Positions 1 through 8,583 of a stretch of DNA of 48,783 nucleotides are shown here, in pieces. The notes under the pieces were generated by a model that made no database searches, was not told the origin of the DNA, and saw only the letters and a program-made list of their open reading frames with translations. The translations under genes and the position numbers were made by a program. The DNA lies in assembly GCA_024278765.1 (NCBI GenBank), contig JAJRSM010000068.1, positions 1-48,783 on the forward strand, written 5' to 3'. The stretch is from Deltaproteobacteria bacterium (GTDB lineage: Bacteria; Desulfobacterota; GWC2-55-46; DRQE01). Numbering within the stretch: the first letter of the stretch is position 1; each line of letters begins with the position of its first letter.

Positions 1-108
1 AGCAAGATATTTGATTACATAGAGGTCTTTTATAACAGACAGAGAAAACATTCTACTCTCGGCTACAAATCGCCTCTCGCATTTGAAGAACAGCGAAAAG
101 TAGCTTAA
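1..108 (+). CDS. IS3-family transposase OrfB, C-terminal fragment (cut by window edge)
   Basis: The first bases read in frame as a 35-residue tail ending in TAA. It contains [16 protein letters not shown], the signature of the C-terminal end of the rve integrase core in IS3-family OrfB transposases (YNxxRxHxxLgyxsP). The ORF track misses it because it is short and has no start in the window. The rest of the gene lies to the left, so whether the element is complete cannot be judged. The family is recognised with good confidence, the subgroup is not. Confidence 0.9.
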   Translation, partial: SKIFDYIEVFYNRQRKHSTLGYKSPLAFEEQRKVA

Positions 109-138
109 CTCTGTGTCTACTTTATCGGGGGAAGATCA
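1..138 (+). mobile_element. Right end of an IS3-family insertion sequence
   Basis: Five bases after the transposase stop comes TGTCTACTTTATCGGGGGAAGATCA (about 114-138). Read inward from the right it begins TGATCTTCCCCC, the usual form of an IS3-family terminal inverted repeat ending in CA. The element therefore stops near 138, about 50 bp beyond the 3' end of radC. The left end and the target duplication lie outside the window. Confidence 0.75.
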
Positions 139-189
139 GTTGCTTTGAATATCTTTTCCACTTTTCTTTCTGGTAAACTTTTTTCATAC

Positions 190-903
190 CTACCGCTCAC
201 GCCTCCGTCCCTCACCCAGCCAGCCGAGGTCGCGCAGGCTCGTATGTTTTGTCTTACCTACTATGATGTGGTCGTGGACTTTGATATCAACGGTGCGGGC
301 CGCTTCGACGAGTTCATCGGTCAAGAGGCGGTCGGTCTTTGACGGCGTAGGATCGCCACTTGGATGGTTGTGTACAAAGATAATTGAGCGGGCATTATGC
401 TTAAAGGCCCGCTCAATTACCTTTCTCGGATAGACGACGGTCTGGTTGATCGTCCCCTCATGCAGGGTCTCGACGCCGAGTATTTCATTTTTAGAGTTAA
501 GATAAACTGCCAGAAATTTCTCGACCTTTTCGCCAGAGAGCGTCAGGTTTAGATAATTCAAGAGGTCTTTTGAAGAACTTACTACGTGCTTTTTTGCGAT
601 CTGTTCTTTTAAATACGCCCCTGCCATCTCTTTGATAAGGGCAATCAGGACAGCTGCATTCGTGCCTATCCCGTCTGTAGCAGAGAGTTCATCAGGGGTT
701 GCGTCAAGCAGGCCGCGAAGGCCCTTGAAATTAGCGATAAGTTTTTTGGCAAGCGGCTTTACGTCGCGCCTAGGAATGGCAAAGGTCAAAAGCAATTCCA
801 CAACCTCGTAGTCATGGAAGCCCTCTAGACCGGACTTCAGAAAGCGGTCTCTAAGGCGGGCTCTGTGCCCGGAGTTTTCATTGCTGCTAGTCATAGCCAT
901 CAC
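190..903 (-). CDS. radC: RadC/JAB (MPN+) domain protein
   Basis: 237 residues. The N-terminal part is the helix-hairpin-helix-like UPF0758 region (ELSATDGIGTNAAVLI). The C-terminal JAB/MPN+ domain carries the metal motif HVHNHPSGDPTPSKTD (HxHPxGxxxPSxxD) and an upstream glutamate in ILGVETLHEG. RadC-family proteins are predicted metalloproteases or nucleases of uncertain function, and the old repair name is historical. Start choice is unclear: GTG at 903, ATG at 900 and ATG at 894 are all in frame. A TATAAT at 915-910 lies only 6 nt ahead of the GTG with no Shine-Dalgarno, which would make the message leaderless. The 5' end of the gene is duplicated upstream. Confidence 0.9.
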   Translation of the reverse strand: MMAMTSSNENSGHRARLRDRFLKSGLEGFHDYEVVELLLTFAIPRRDVKPLAKKLIANFKGLRGLLDATPDELSATDGIGTNAAVLIALIKEMAGAYLKEQIAKKHVVSSSKDLLNYLNLTLSGEKVEKFLAVYLNSKNEILGVETLHEGTINQTVVYPRKVIERAFKHNARSIIFVHNHPSGDPTPSKTDRLLTDELVEAARTVDIKVHDHIIVGKTKHTSLRDLGWLGEGRRRER

Positions 904-1000
904 TCATAGATTATAGAAAATGTAAGGTTCTAGGTTGCTATATTTGCCGTAACGCAGTTACCCGGAGTTTTCGTTGCTGCTAGTCATTGCCATCACTCAA
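868..1000. repeat. Duplicated 5' end of radC (two 40-bp copies)
   Basis: About 40 bp at 868-907 (the radC start region) recur at 961-1000 with two or three mismatches and a 93-bp period. On the minus strand the outer copy encodes MMAMTSSNENSG, the radC N-terminus, and then hits TAA. It is therefore an upstream mini-ORF or a dead duplicate, not a second radC. Confidence 0.8.
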
Positions 1001-1007
1001 AGGTTGG

Positions 1008-1174
1008 TACTGCGTACAGCATATTCATTAATAAGATTATTTACTACGCACAGTAAGAATATCCTAATGAATTATGTTGCCCCGTATGGGGCTACTGCGT
1101 ACAGCATGTCCATTGATAAGATTATTTACTACACACAGTAAGAATATCCTAATGAATTATGTTGCCCCGCATGG
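1008..1174. repeat. Tandem duplication, 85-bp period
   Basis: TACTGCGTACAGCAT...ATGTTGCCCCGTATGG at 1008-1089 is repeated at 1093-1174 with about five differences. Each copy contains TTTACTACGCACAGTAAG. A further shorter echo (ATTTACTACGCAC) lies near 1310. Together with the radC duplication and a palindromic repeat at 1202-1222 this accounts for most of the gene-free stretch 904-1338. No coding potential was seen there. Confidence 0.85.
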
Positions 1175-1201
1175 TTGCTTGCTGAATCTTTAAAAAGACA
1201 G

Positions 1202-1222
1202 ATCCTGAATCAAGTTCAGGAT
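1202..1222. repeat. Dispersed palindromic repeat, copy 1
   Basis: ATCCTGAA-TCAAG-TTCAGGAT is an 8-bp perfect stem with a 5-nt loop, flanked by AGACAG. The same design occurs at 23901-23921, 23952-23972 and 29498-29518. A decayed copy (GTTCAGCATCTGTCTTTG) lies near 1269. This is a REP-like intergenic family. Confidence 0.8.
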
Positions 1223-1338
1223 AACAGATATCGTAGTTTTCTAATGTTAAATTAAATGTCATGCCAAGTTCAGTTCAGCATCTGTCTTTGTACTTGCGTC
1301 AATATAACCATTTACTACGCACGGCATAGCAAAGACCA

Positions 1339-2037
1339 TTAGAGCAGGGCCATTACCTTCTTTAGATCTTCCCATGCCTCTCGCTTAAGAGCCAGGTCTT
1401 TGATAAGTGCCGAGGGATGGTGCGTTATCATAAGGGGTATATCGTCAAAGCTTCGCATAATGCCGCGCAGGTTTGCAAACTCTACAGCCGCTGCGATCAG
1501 ATACGGCGCAGCGCCGCCCATCGCAACAACGGCGACGGGATTGATTATTTCAAGCTCATCATTTAGAAAGTCCAGGCATGCCTGGACTTCATCGCCACTG
1601 GATTCTCCCTGGCCTACACACCTGACAAGGCTCGTCAGATAGACCTCATTCATACCAAGCCCCATAGCCTTTATCATCTTTGAAAGGAGTTCTGTCTCTG
1701 GCTTCGTAAAGACCTCTGGTTGCGAGACATCCAGGTTCGTATCTTGCCGCGAAGCGGCTTTGCTCGCCGCAGATGTGCTCGCCGCAGGTTTGCTCACCGC
1801 AGGTGCGCTGACAAAGACTACGCGTGCGTCTTCCGGGCCGATGCCAAGGGCGGCCTTCTTACGACCCTCGTGACATTCGCATTTTGTGCAACGCTGAATT
1901 TTTTCATTAAGGGTAGTTAGTGCACTGGACGGGGCTGCGACAGGAGGCGGAGCAACAGATATATATCTAATTCCCATAGATTCTAGATTCTTTAGTTTTT
2001 CTATCGTCTCTTCAAGTGCTGTCTCAAATTCATCCAT
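1339..2037 (-). CDS. Uracil-DNA glycosylase family 4-like protein, divergent
   Basis: 232 residues. Four cysteines in the spacing of the 4Fe-4S UDG family are present: C50 and C53 in CTKC, one in LVRC and one in VQAC. The C-terminal motif appears as HHPSAL. Family members excise uracil from DNA. The usual motif GEAPGxxED is replaced by SAPAVSKPAAS (residues 77 on), inside an Ala/Ser-rich insertion built from roughly 15-nt DNA repeats, so catalysis is doubtful. A 5' extension of about 35 residues resembles the N-terminal linker seen in SPO1-type UDGs. It overlaps the end of coaBC by 8 bp, suggesting translational coupling. Family assignment is firm, activity is not. Confidence 0.82.
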   Translation of the reverse strand: MDEFETALEETIEKLKNLESMGIRYISVAPPPVAAPSSALTTLNEKIQRCTKCECHEGRKKAALGIGPEDARVVFVSAPAVSKPAASTSAASKAASRQDTNLDVSQPEVFTKPETELLSKMIKAMGLGMNEVYLTSLVRCVGQGESSGDEVQACLDFLNDELEIINPVAVVAMGGAAPYLIAAAVEFANLRGIMRSFDDIPLMITHHPSALIKDLALKREAWEDLKKVMALL

Positions 2038-3259
2038 TGGTTACGGTCTCTTGGTTGGTCTTTTTAATCGATAAGACTTTATCTAGAATAATATCAGCAA
2101 GCTCTGCCTTGGTCATCAACGGCAGGTCTTCGACTAACCCGTCCTTTGAGATTAAAAGAACCTTATTGGAATCGCTACCAACGGCCTCTGGCGAATTGGC
2201 AATGATCAGATCCAAGGCTTTGGCCTTGAGTTTAGCAAGGGCATTTGCTTTCAGGTTCTCTGTCTCCAGAGCAAAGCCTACAACAAGCCGATCTTGTTTC
2301 TTTGCAGCAAGGCCCGACAAAATATCAGGGGCCTTTACGAGTTCAAGGATCAGGCCGCTATTTCCTTTCTTAATCTTCTCCTTACGCTCCTGTGCCACCT
2401 GAAAATCCGCTACCGCTGCTGCCATTATCAAAGTAGTCGAATCCGCAAAGCGTGCCTCCAACTCTTTCTGCATCAGAGCTGTCGTCTCGGCCATTATGAC
2501 ATTTACGCCTATTGGTGGCACTACGTCCATAACACCCGCAACAAGCGTGACATCTGCGCCTCGGCGCACGGCAGCTGCTGCCAGGGCTACCCCCATCCTC
2601 CCGGACGATGCATTTGATATAAAACGTACCGGATCGATCACCGTACGTGTTGCTCCGGCACTAATCAGTACTCGCTCCCCGTCTAGATCCTTCTGAGATA
2701 GTGCCCGCTCTATCGCACTGAAGATCTCCGCAACCGGTGCGAGCCGCCCGTCCCCTTCCCAGCCACAGGCCAACTCGCCACGCTCAGGGCCGACAAATAT
2801 ATAACCAAGGGCTGTAAGCTTTTCGATATTGGCCTGTACTATCGGGTTGCGATACATTCGGTGGTTCATCGCAGGGGCGATTAATGCGCGGCCCCGTCCC
2901 AGACGGTTTGGTGCATCGGTAGCCATTATAACGGTCGATAGAAGGTCGTCTGCTATGCCGCCTGCGACCTTACCGATTATATTAGCAGTAGCAGGAACGA
3001 CGACCAAAAGATCGGCCCTGTCGGCGATATTAATATGGTTTACACCACGTTCTGCTGTGCGGTCGAAAGTACCTACCGAGACGGGGCTTCCGGCAAGCGT
3101 AGAGAAGCTAAGCGGTGTTACGAACTCAGCCGCTGCCTTGGTCATTACCGGGAAGACCTCAGCCCCTGCCTTTCTAAGAAGCCTCGTAAGCTCCAGAGCC
3201 TTATAGGCGGCTATGCCGCCGGTCACACCGAGGATTATATTTTTGCCTTGTAGACTCAC
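2030..3259 (-). CDS. coaBC: Bifunctional phosphopantothenoylcysteine decarboxylase / phosphopantothenate-cysteine ligase
   Basis: 409 residues, full length for CoaBC, which makes 4'-phosphopantetheine from phosphopantothenate in coenzyme A synthesis. The CoaC flavin domain (1-185) has the active His in VNHINIADRADLL, the motif PAMNHRMYRNP and the active Cys in ELACGWEGDGRL. The CoaB domain (186-400) has ISAGATRTVIDPVRFISN and KIKK before LVKAPDIL. The start is GTG at 3259, immediately after the TAG of the upstream hydrolase gene. It sits inside a minus-strand cluster running from the nucleotidyltransferase fusion to the UDG-like gene. Confidence 0.95.
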   Translation of the reverse strand: MSLQGKNIILGVTGGIAAYKALELTRLLRKAGAEVFPVMTKAAAEFVTPLSFSTLAGSPVSVGTFDRTAERGVNHINIADRADLLVVVPATANIIGKVAGGIADDLLSTVIMATDAPNRLGRGRALIAPAMNHRMYRNPIVQANIEKLTALGYIFVGPERGELACGWEGDGRLAPVAEIFSAIERALSQKDLDGERVLISAGATRTVIDPVRFISNASSGRMGVALAAAAVRRGADVTLVAGVMDVVPPIGVNVIMAETTALMQKELEARFADSTTLIMAAAVADFQVAQERKEKIKKGNSGLILELVKAPDILSGLAAKKQDRLVVGFALETENLKANALAKLKAKALDLIIANSPEAVGSDSNKVLLISKDGLVEDLPLMTKAELADIILDKVLSIKKTNQETVTNG

Positions 3260-3934
3260 CTATAGCATCTCCTGAAAATACGGATTCGAGTCCTTTTCTT
3301 CCCTTACGGTCGTATCCGGACCGTGACCCGGAAAGAGCCTCGTATCATTATCCATCGGCAAGATCTTATCACGCAGAGATCTCATGAGTTCTTCGTAAGA
3401 TCCGCCGGGCAGATCGGTCCGCCCGATACTTCCGGCAAAGAGAGAGTCGCCGGTTATAACTACCTTGCCATCACCAATAGATAACAGCACTCCGCCAAGA
3501 GAATGACCCGGGCTACCAAGGACATTTATTTTTACGTTACCAAAGCTTATCACCGAGCCGTCCTCGATAGTAATATCAGGTGGGGGCTGATTCTTTGCCA
3601 ATGCGCCGAAGGTCATGCTATAGGCCGCTGCATTTTCCAGCATCGGAGCGTCACCGCTATGGATCATAAGCTCGGCGCCAAAGGCCTCTTTGATATCAGC
3701 ATCCGCACCAACATGATCGAAATGACCATGGGTATTTATTACATACTTAACCTTAAGCTTTTCAGACTCTACGACAGCTACTATATTCTCAGGATCACCG
3801 CCCGGATCTATAACCACGGCCTCTCTGGTCTCTTTGTCCCATACGATATAACAATTAACATCAAGCATTCCCACTACGACCTTAATCATCTTAAAGCCAT
3901 CAAACTCGAAACTGTCTTTTGCAAATCCAACCAT
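3260..3934 (-). CDS. Metallo-beta-lactamase fold hydrolase, glyoxalase II-like
   Basis: 224 residues. The zinc-binding motif THGHFDHVGAD (HxHxDH), the later ligands in GSPGHSLGG and ITGDSLF, and the terminal FPGHGPDT place it among small glyoxalase II-like hydrolases. These act on thioesters such as S-lactoylglutathione or on related substrates. The exact substrate cannot be read from sequence. The first residues may be trimmed, since MIKVVVGMLDVNCYIVWD (from residue 16) is where family homology normally starts. Its stop abuts the coaBC start and its own start follows the fusion gene directly, so it is in an operon. Confidence 0.88.
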   Translation of the reverse strand: MVGFAKDSFEFDGFKMIKVVVGMLDVNCYIVWDKETREAVVIDPGGDPENIVAVVESEKLKVKYVINTHGHFDHVGADADIKEAFGAELMIHSGDAPMLENAAAYSMTFGALAKNQPPPDITIEDGSVISFGNVKINVLGSPGHSLGGVLLSIGDGKVVITGDSLFAGSIGRTDLPGGSYEELMRSLRDKILPMDNDTRLFPGHGPDTTVREEKDSNPYFQEML

Positions 3935-6523
3935 TTACTTCCTCCTTACCGGGGCAGCGGGCTTTACCGGCCTCTTTGGTTTTGCCACGCCACCTGAGAC
4001 CGAAGCCACACCTTCTTCCTGCCACTTTTTTATCTTTTCTTTATAGGTATCGACAAGCCCACGTGCTTTTTCTTCTGTCGAGGCCTCTGCCGTTATTATA
4101 AAATAAGAATGGCTCTGGCTCGGATACGCAATCAACCAGTCCATTCCAAAGCTTATCCTTATACCATCTAGCATCACCGTCTTCTTACCACGAGAATCCT
4201 CGGCAAGCCTGCGCATAATCATCCCCTTCTGCTCCCACGAGCACGATATGCGTTCTTTTATCATTATGCTCGGCGGAATCTCTCGCAAGAGCGTATGCAT
4301 GCGTTTACCCTCTATAGCAAGCATCTCAAGGAACTTGGCAACGGTAAAGATGCCGTCATATACCGGCTGAAAATCAGGAAATATAAAACCACCGCTCCCC
4401 TCACCGACAAAGAGTATATCTTTATTGGTAGCAGCCTCCATAAGTCCGCGCGATGTCGTCTTGGTCCTTACCACCTTAAAGCCGTAGGCCTTTGCCATAT
4501 GCTCGATAGCGCGAGAGGCCGTAACAGGTACGGCTATAGCGCCTTTTTTCTTCTGTACCTTGTTTGTCTTAAGCGCAAGCAAGGTCGTAAGGTTCAAGGC
4601 CGTATCACCGTCGAGAATATCTCCGGTGTCATCGACCATAAAGACCTTTTCGCCACCAGCGTCCAGCATAAAGCCGGCATCGGCCTTTAAAGAACGCACA
4701 ATGCTTGAGAGCTGCTCCAGTGAATTAACAAACTCCTCGGCTGTCTTTGTAGCGCGCGAGCTATCGACATTTGCGTTAAGTGCTATAACATCGCATTTAA
4801 GGCTACCCAGAATATCAGGGAAGATCCTCGATGAACTACCGAAGGAATAATCCAGGACTATCTTAAAGCGTGCCTTCTCGATTGCCTTTGTATTGATAGA
4901 TGCAAGAAAACCAGCGGCATAGGTATCAAGAGAGTGAATCGGAAAATACATCTCGCCGGTCTCTTCCATCGGAGAACGCCTGAAGTCCTCACGGAAGAAA
5001 AGTTTTTCTATACTTTTCTCTTCCCCCGGATGAAGGTCCAGACCAGACCTGTCAAAGAACTTAAGGTCTAATAATTCCTCGTCAAAAGGAGAACGCCTTG
5101 TATGCACCCCTGCGATCTCACTGCCGCCACGTGCCAGATACCTGACAACCGGCATCGGTGTTACGCCGTAGTCATTGACATTTACCCCGGTCGATAAGAT
5201 ACCCGTCATTATAGCCCTATTGATCATACGCGAGGTCTTATGGGCGTCACGACTGGTAGAGACAGTCACTCCCTTTTTAAGCGAGGCCCCGTAGGCAGCC
5301 CCGAGCTTTGCGGCGAACTCAGGGCTAAGCTCGATATTGGCAAGCCCTGTAACCCCGTAAGTGGAAAAGAGGTTCTTGCTCCATTTTTGTCCCCATATAA
5401 GGCTTGACGCTAAGGTTGCGTCATCATCAACCTCTTTATGAGGCCAAACCTTTACATCGGCCTTGACCGAGCTATTGCGCCCTATCCTGCAATGATCGCT
5501 GACAATAGCCCCATCACCCAGATGAGCACCGTCGCCTATCTCAGTCGCGTCCCCTACTATATTTTCATGCAGGTTAGCGCCTGCGCCTACGCTCACACCG
5601 TTCCACAGAACAGAGCTCTTTATAGCCGCGCCTTCTTTTATAACGCAGTCGTCACCTATGACGCAGTCTACGAGTCTGGCCCCACCCTCGACCGTGCAGT
5701 TACGACCAAGGACGACCTTACCCTCTATCTCTGCCGTATAGTCGATCTTTGTGCCTGCTCCGGCGTGAATCTCATCGCGACCAAGCTCAGTACCGGGTAT
5801 ATCGACTTGAACCTTTTTCTGTATGATATCCATATTGGCCTGTCTGTATTCCTGCAGGCTTCCTACGTCCTTCCAATAACCCTCGGCAATATAACCATAT
5901 ATGGGTTTCTTCTCTTTAAGTAGCATTGGGAAAAGATCATTGCTAAAATCAAACTCGCCTTCTTCCGGGACCAGATCCATGGCGGCAGGCTCTAGGATAT
6001 ATATGCCAGTATTTATCGTATCGCTAAAGACCTCGCCCCAGCTCGGTTTTTCCAGAAAACGGACTATCCGGCCGTTATCATCTGTAATAACTATGCCAAA
6101 GGCCAGAGGGTTCTCTACGCGGGTCAGCACAAGAGTAGCAAGTGCGCGTTTCTGTTTATGAAACCTTATGGCTGCTGTAAGGTCTATATCGGTTATAACG
6201 TCCCCGCTTATAACAAGCGTCGTACCCTTCTTCTTTTCTTTTCTGATTGCATAGGCGACACTACCTGCCGTACCCAGATCCGCGCTTGGCGAGGTATAGC
6301 CGATCTTGACATCAAATTCTGAGCCATCGCCCAGATAATTCTCTATGGACTCGGGCTGAAAATAAAGCAGTGCTGTCATCTCCGTAAGCTTATGCGACTT
6401 TAAAAGATCTACGATATGGCCGATTATGGGTTTATTGGCCATAAGTGCCATTGGTTTTGGAAGGTTATTTGTAAGTGGTCTAAGTCTTGTACCAAAGCCG
6501 CCTGCCATAATAATACACTTCAT
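3935..6523 (-). CDS. Nucleotidyltransferase - beta-helix - phosphomannomutase-like fusion
   Basis: 862 residues in three parts. Residues 1-235 are a sugar-phosphate nucleotidyltransferase (MAGGFGTRLRPLT, LPKPM, ISGDVITDID), probably mannose-1-phosphate guanylyltransferase or glucose-1-phosphate type. Residues 250-365 are hexapeptide beta-helix repeats. From about 375 there is a phosphohexomutase-like fold. The mutase part looks inactive: the phosphoserine loop (TASHNP in active enzymes) reads HTRRSPFDEE at 474, and the metal loop DGDGDR reads DAGGEK at 621. Such fusions are known in several phyla and feed cell-surface polysaccharide synthesis. An SD-like GGAGG lies 7-8 nt ahead of the ATG. 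It heads the minus-strand cluster. Confidence 0.88.
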   Translation of the reverse strand: MKCIIMAGGFGTRLRPLTNNLPKPMALMANKPIIGHIVDLLKSHKLTEMTALLYFQPESIENYLGDGSEFDVKIGYTSPSADLGTAGSVAYAIRKEKKKGTTLVISGDVITDIDLTAAIRFHKQKRALATLVLTRVENPLAFGIVITDDNGRIVRFLEKPSWGEVFSDTINTGIYILEPAAMDLVPEEGEFDFSNDLFPMLLKEKKPIYGYIAEGYWKDVGSLQEYRQANMDIIQKKVQVDIPGTELGRDEIHAGAGTKIDYTAEIEGKVVLGRNCTVEGGARLVDCVIGDDCVIKEGAAIKSSVLWNGVSVGAGANLHENIVGDATEIGDGAHLGDGAIVSDHCRIGRNSSVKADVKVWPHKEVDDDATLASSLIWGQKWSKNLFSTYGVTGLANIELSPEFAAKLGAAYGASLKKGVTVSTSRDAHKTSRMINRAIMTGILSTGVNVNDYGVTPMPVVRYLARGGSEIAGVHTRRSPFDEELLDLKFFDRSGLDLHPGEEKSIEKLFFREDFRRSPMEETGEMYFPIHSLDTYAAGFLASINTKAIEKARFKIVLDYSFGSSSRIFPDILGSLKCDVIALNANVDSSRATKTAEEFVNSLEQLSSIVRSLKADAGFMLDAGGEKVFMVDDTGDILDGDTALNLTTLLALKTNKVQKKKGAIAVPVTASRAIEHMAKAYGFKVVRTKTTSRGLMEAATNKDILFVGEGSGGFIFPDFQPVYDGIFTVAKFLEMLAIEGKRMHTLLREIPPSIMIKERISCSWEQKGMIMRRLAEDSRGKKTVMLDGIRISFGMDWLIAYPSQSHSYFIITAEASTEEKARGLVDTYKEKIKKWQEEGVASVSGGVAKPKRPVKPAAPVRRK

Positions 6524-6679
6524 ATATGCCTCCGACTAGTAGTGGAATAATATAAGGAAAAACACGCTAATAAGAAGCCGTTGTGAATATAAAATTTTAT
6601 CAGTAAAAGACAACCTCGTCAAGAAGAGGAATCTCGCAGAGTATCGGTGAGCCAGCCGTGAAATATAAAACAAAAACCC

Positions 6680-6708
6680 TTGACATTTCACAGTTAAAAA
6701 ACTATTAT
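6680..6708 (+). promoter_or_regulatory. Sigma-70 promoter of the antiporter operon
   Basis: TTGACA (6680-6685), a 17-nt spacer, then TATTAT (6703-6708). Transcription would start near 6715, giving a leader of about 160 nt before the GTG at 6877. The divergent intergenic stretch 6524-6876 holds no other gene I can support. The short ORF track entry on its minus strand looks spurious. Confidence 0.75.
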
Positions 6709-6876
6709 CATCGAGATTATCTTTAGACGAATGAAAGCTTTTTTAATCGTAGTTAGTTGAAAAACTTCAGCTTAAAGATAAAGATACTAAAGAGACACAT
6801 AAATAATAATACGACTGGACAGATAACAGAACAGACACACGGGCGGTAAGCGGTCTTAGACCGAAGGAGCCACGAC

Positions 6877-7359
6877 GTGAGCTTTATCCTGACCTCGATT
6901 GTAATGTTTGTCTTTTGGATGCTCATCTCGGGAGAGACCGGAGTCATCTTTATAATATCCGCTATTGTAGCAAGCCTTTTTGTATCTTTCATTTCTCACG
7001 ACCTACTATTTCCAAATAAAAACACAACACTATCTCTAAAAAGGCTTCTTCGACTTCTCAAATATTCTCCGTGGCTTGTCTGGCAGATAGTTCTCGCTAA
7101 TCTAGATCTTATCTACCGCACCCTGCATCCGAGCCTGCCGATAGAGCCGCATATGATAGAGATAGAGACCGATCTTAAATCAGATACCGGAATAACCATT
7201 CTGGCAAATTCGATAACACTGACGCCAGGTACGGTTACGGTGCAGGCACGCAAGGACGGCTCGTTCCTGGTGCATGCGATAGCGCACGGCCCTGCAAACG
7301 GCCTTTTGAAAGGAACAATGCAGGCCAAGATAAAGGCCATCGAGGGGGACGAAGCGTAA
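6877..7359 (+). CDS. mrpE: Na+/H+ antiporter subunit MrpE/MnhE
   Basis: 160 residues with two N-terminal membrane segments (ILTSIVMFVFWMLIS, TGVIFIISAIVASLFV) and the family core PWLVWQIVLANLDLIYRTL followed by the soluble domain ANSITLTPGTVTV. MrpE is a small accessory subunit of the multisubunit cation/proton antiporter in the inner membrane. The start is GTG at 6877, preceded by GAAGGAG. It is the first gene of a nine-gene operon in the order E-F-G-(MbhD-like)-B-C-D-D-small-D. Confidence 0.93.
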   Translation: MSFILTSIVMFVFWMLISGETGVIFIISAIVASLFVSFISHDLLFPNKNTTLSLKRLLRLLKYSPWLVWQIVLANLDLIYRTLHPSLPIEPHMIEIETDLKSDTGITILANSITLTPGTVTVQARKDGSFLVHAIAHGPANGLLKGTMQAKIKAIEGDEA

Positions 7360-7363
7360 AGCT

Positions 7364-7618
7364 ATGTTCTACTGGGCGGCAATAATTATAATACTCTGCG
7401 CTATGCTGGTCTTGTACCGTGCCATTAAAGGCCCTATTATCTGCGACCGCGTCCTTGCGATAAATGCAATAGGTACAAAGGCCGTAATCCTTATAGCACT
7501 CTCAGGCTATATCTTTGAGCGTCCGCATTTCCTCGATATCGCCCTGACCTACGCCCTTATAAACTTTATCGCAACTATAGCCTTTCAAAAATACAGAGAA
7601 ATGGGGAGGCTTGACTAA
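7364..7618 (+). CDS. mrpF: Antiporter subunit MrpF/MnhF
   Basis: 84 residues, three predicted membrane helices, with the family block GPIICDRVLAINAIGTKAV. It begins 4 nt after mrpE stops and shares its final bases with the start of the next gene. Small membrane subunit of the antiporter. Confidence 0.93.
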   Translation: MFYWAAIIIILCAMLVLYRAIKGPIICDRVLAINAIGTKAVILIALSGYIFERPHFLDIALTYALINFIATIAFQKYREMGRLD

Positions 7619-7941
7619 TGGATCACTCCTCAATAGCAATAATAATTGTCGGCATACTCCTGTTCCTCGGCTGCTTCCTTATATTTGTAGCCTCGGTAGG
7701 TATTGTCCGCTTTCCTGACTTTTACTCGCGTCTGCATCCGGCCGGTAAGACCGATTCAATGGGCCAAGCCATGATCCTCGTCTCTCTTATGATCTACGAG
7801 GGCTTTACGCTGGCGACGATAAAACTCATAATCATAGTCCTCTTTATCTTTATAGTAAACCCGACGGCTACGCACGCTCTGGCAAATGCCGCACATGCAG
7901 GCGGGGTAGTACCGTGGAGAAAAGGGGAGAAAAAGCGCTAA
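7618..7941 (+). CDS. mrpG: Antiporter subunit MrpG/MnhG
   Basis: 107 residues with three membrane segments and the characteristic VGIVRFPDFYSRLHPAGKTD block. Start ATG at 7618 overlaps the stop of mrpF (TAATG). The tail HAGGVVPWRKGEKKR is hydrophilic and basic. Small membrane subunit of the antiporter. Confidence 0.93.
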   Translation: MDHSSIAIIIVGILLFLGCFLIFVASVGIVRFPDFYSRLHPAGKTDSMGQAMILVSLMIYEGFTLATIKLIIIVLFIFIVNPTATHALANAAHAGGVVPWRKGEKKR

Positions 7942-7980
7942 CCAGTAAGAACATGACCGTCTAATAACGCAAGATAAAAT

Positions 7981-8583
7981 ATGATTGAATTACTCGACAT
8001 TTTACTACTTTTGTTCCTTGTTATCTGCGCCGTGGCTGCGATAAGTATGCGCGACCTCTTGAGCTCTACGATAGTTCTAGGGTCGTATAGCCTCTTTATG
8101 GCTGTGGTCTGGACACGCCTTAATGCCGTGGATGTTGCCTTTACAGAGGCCTCGGTCGGTGCCGGAATTACAACTATGCTAATGCTCGCGGCCCTTAGCC
8201 GTACAAAACGTTTTGAGTTTTTATATAGAAAGAAAGGCCAACAAGAAGACCCTAACAAAGAGACGAACCCGCTATTAAAGAACTGGAAACGTAAACGCTT
8301 TAGCGTAACAAAGGTATCGGGGCTTATCGTAGTCTTACTGACAGGGGCGATACTCATCTACGGCACGATGGATATGCCGGACTTCGGAGACCCTAACTCG
8401 CCGTCTTATACCCATGTTGCGACGATGTATATAGAAAGAGGCCAGCCCGAGGTCAACGTACCGAACCTTGTTACGGCAGTGCTGGCCTCTTACAGGGGTT
8501 ACGATACACTCGGCGAGACCATAGTTATCTTTACCGCAGGTATAGGCGTTATCCTCATGCTGAGGAAGCGAAAAAAGACATGA
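7981..8583 (+). CDS. MbhD/MbhE-like (DUF4040) antiporter subunit
   Basis: 200 residues. The first part (MRDLLSSTIVLGSYSLFMAVVW ... DVAFTEASVGAG) is the DUF4040/MbhD domain, which in canonical Mrp systems is part of the large MrpA protein. After a charged linker (RKKGQQEDPNKETN) come one TM helix and an MbhE-like end (ASYRGYDTLGETIVIFTAG). In this operon the C-terminal portion of MrpA is therefore a separate gene, as in membrane-bound hydrogenase (Mbh) and Mrp-Mbh hybrid clusters. It overlaps mrpB by 4 bp. Confidence 0.88.
   Translation: MIELLDILLLLFLVICAVAAISMRDLLSSTIVLGSYSLFMAVVWTRLNAVDVAFTEASVGAGITTMLMLAALSRTKRFEFLYRKKGQQEDPNKETNPLLKNWKRKRFSVTKVSGLIVVLLTGAILIYGTMDMPDFGDPNSPSYTHVATMYIERGQPEVNVPNLVTAVLASYRGYDTLGETIVIFTAGIGVILMLRKRKKT

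Noticed and set aside
2829-3206. Plus-strand ORFs across coaBC, and similar ORFs across other genes
   Set aside because: Frame shadows of well recognised genes on the other strand.
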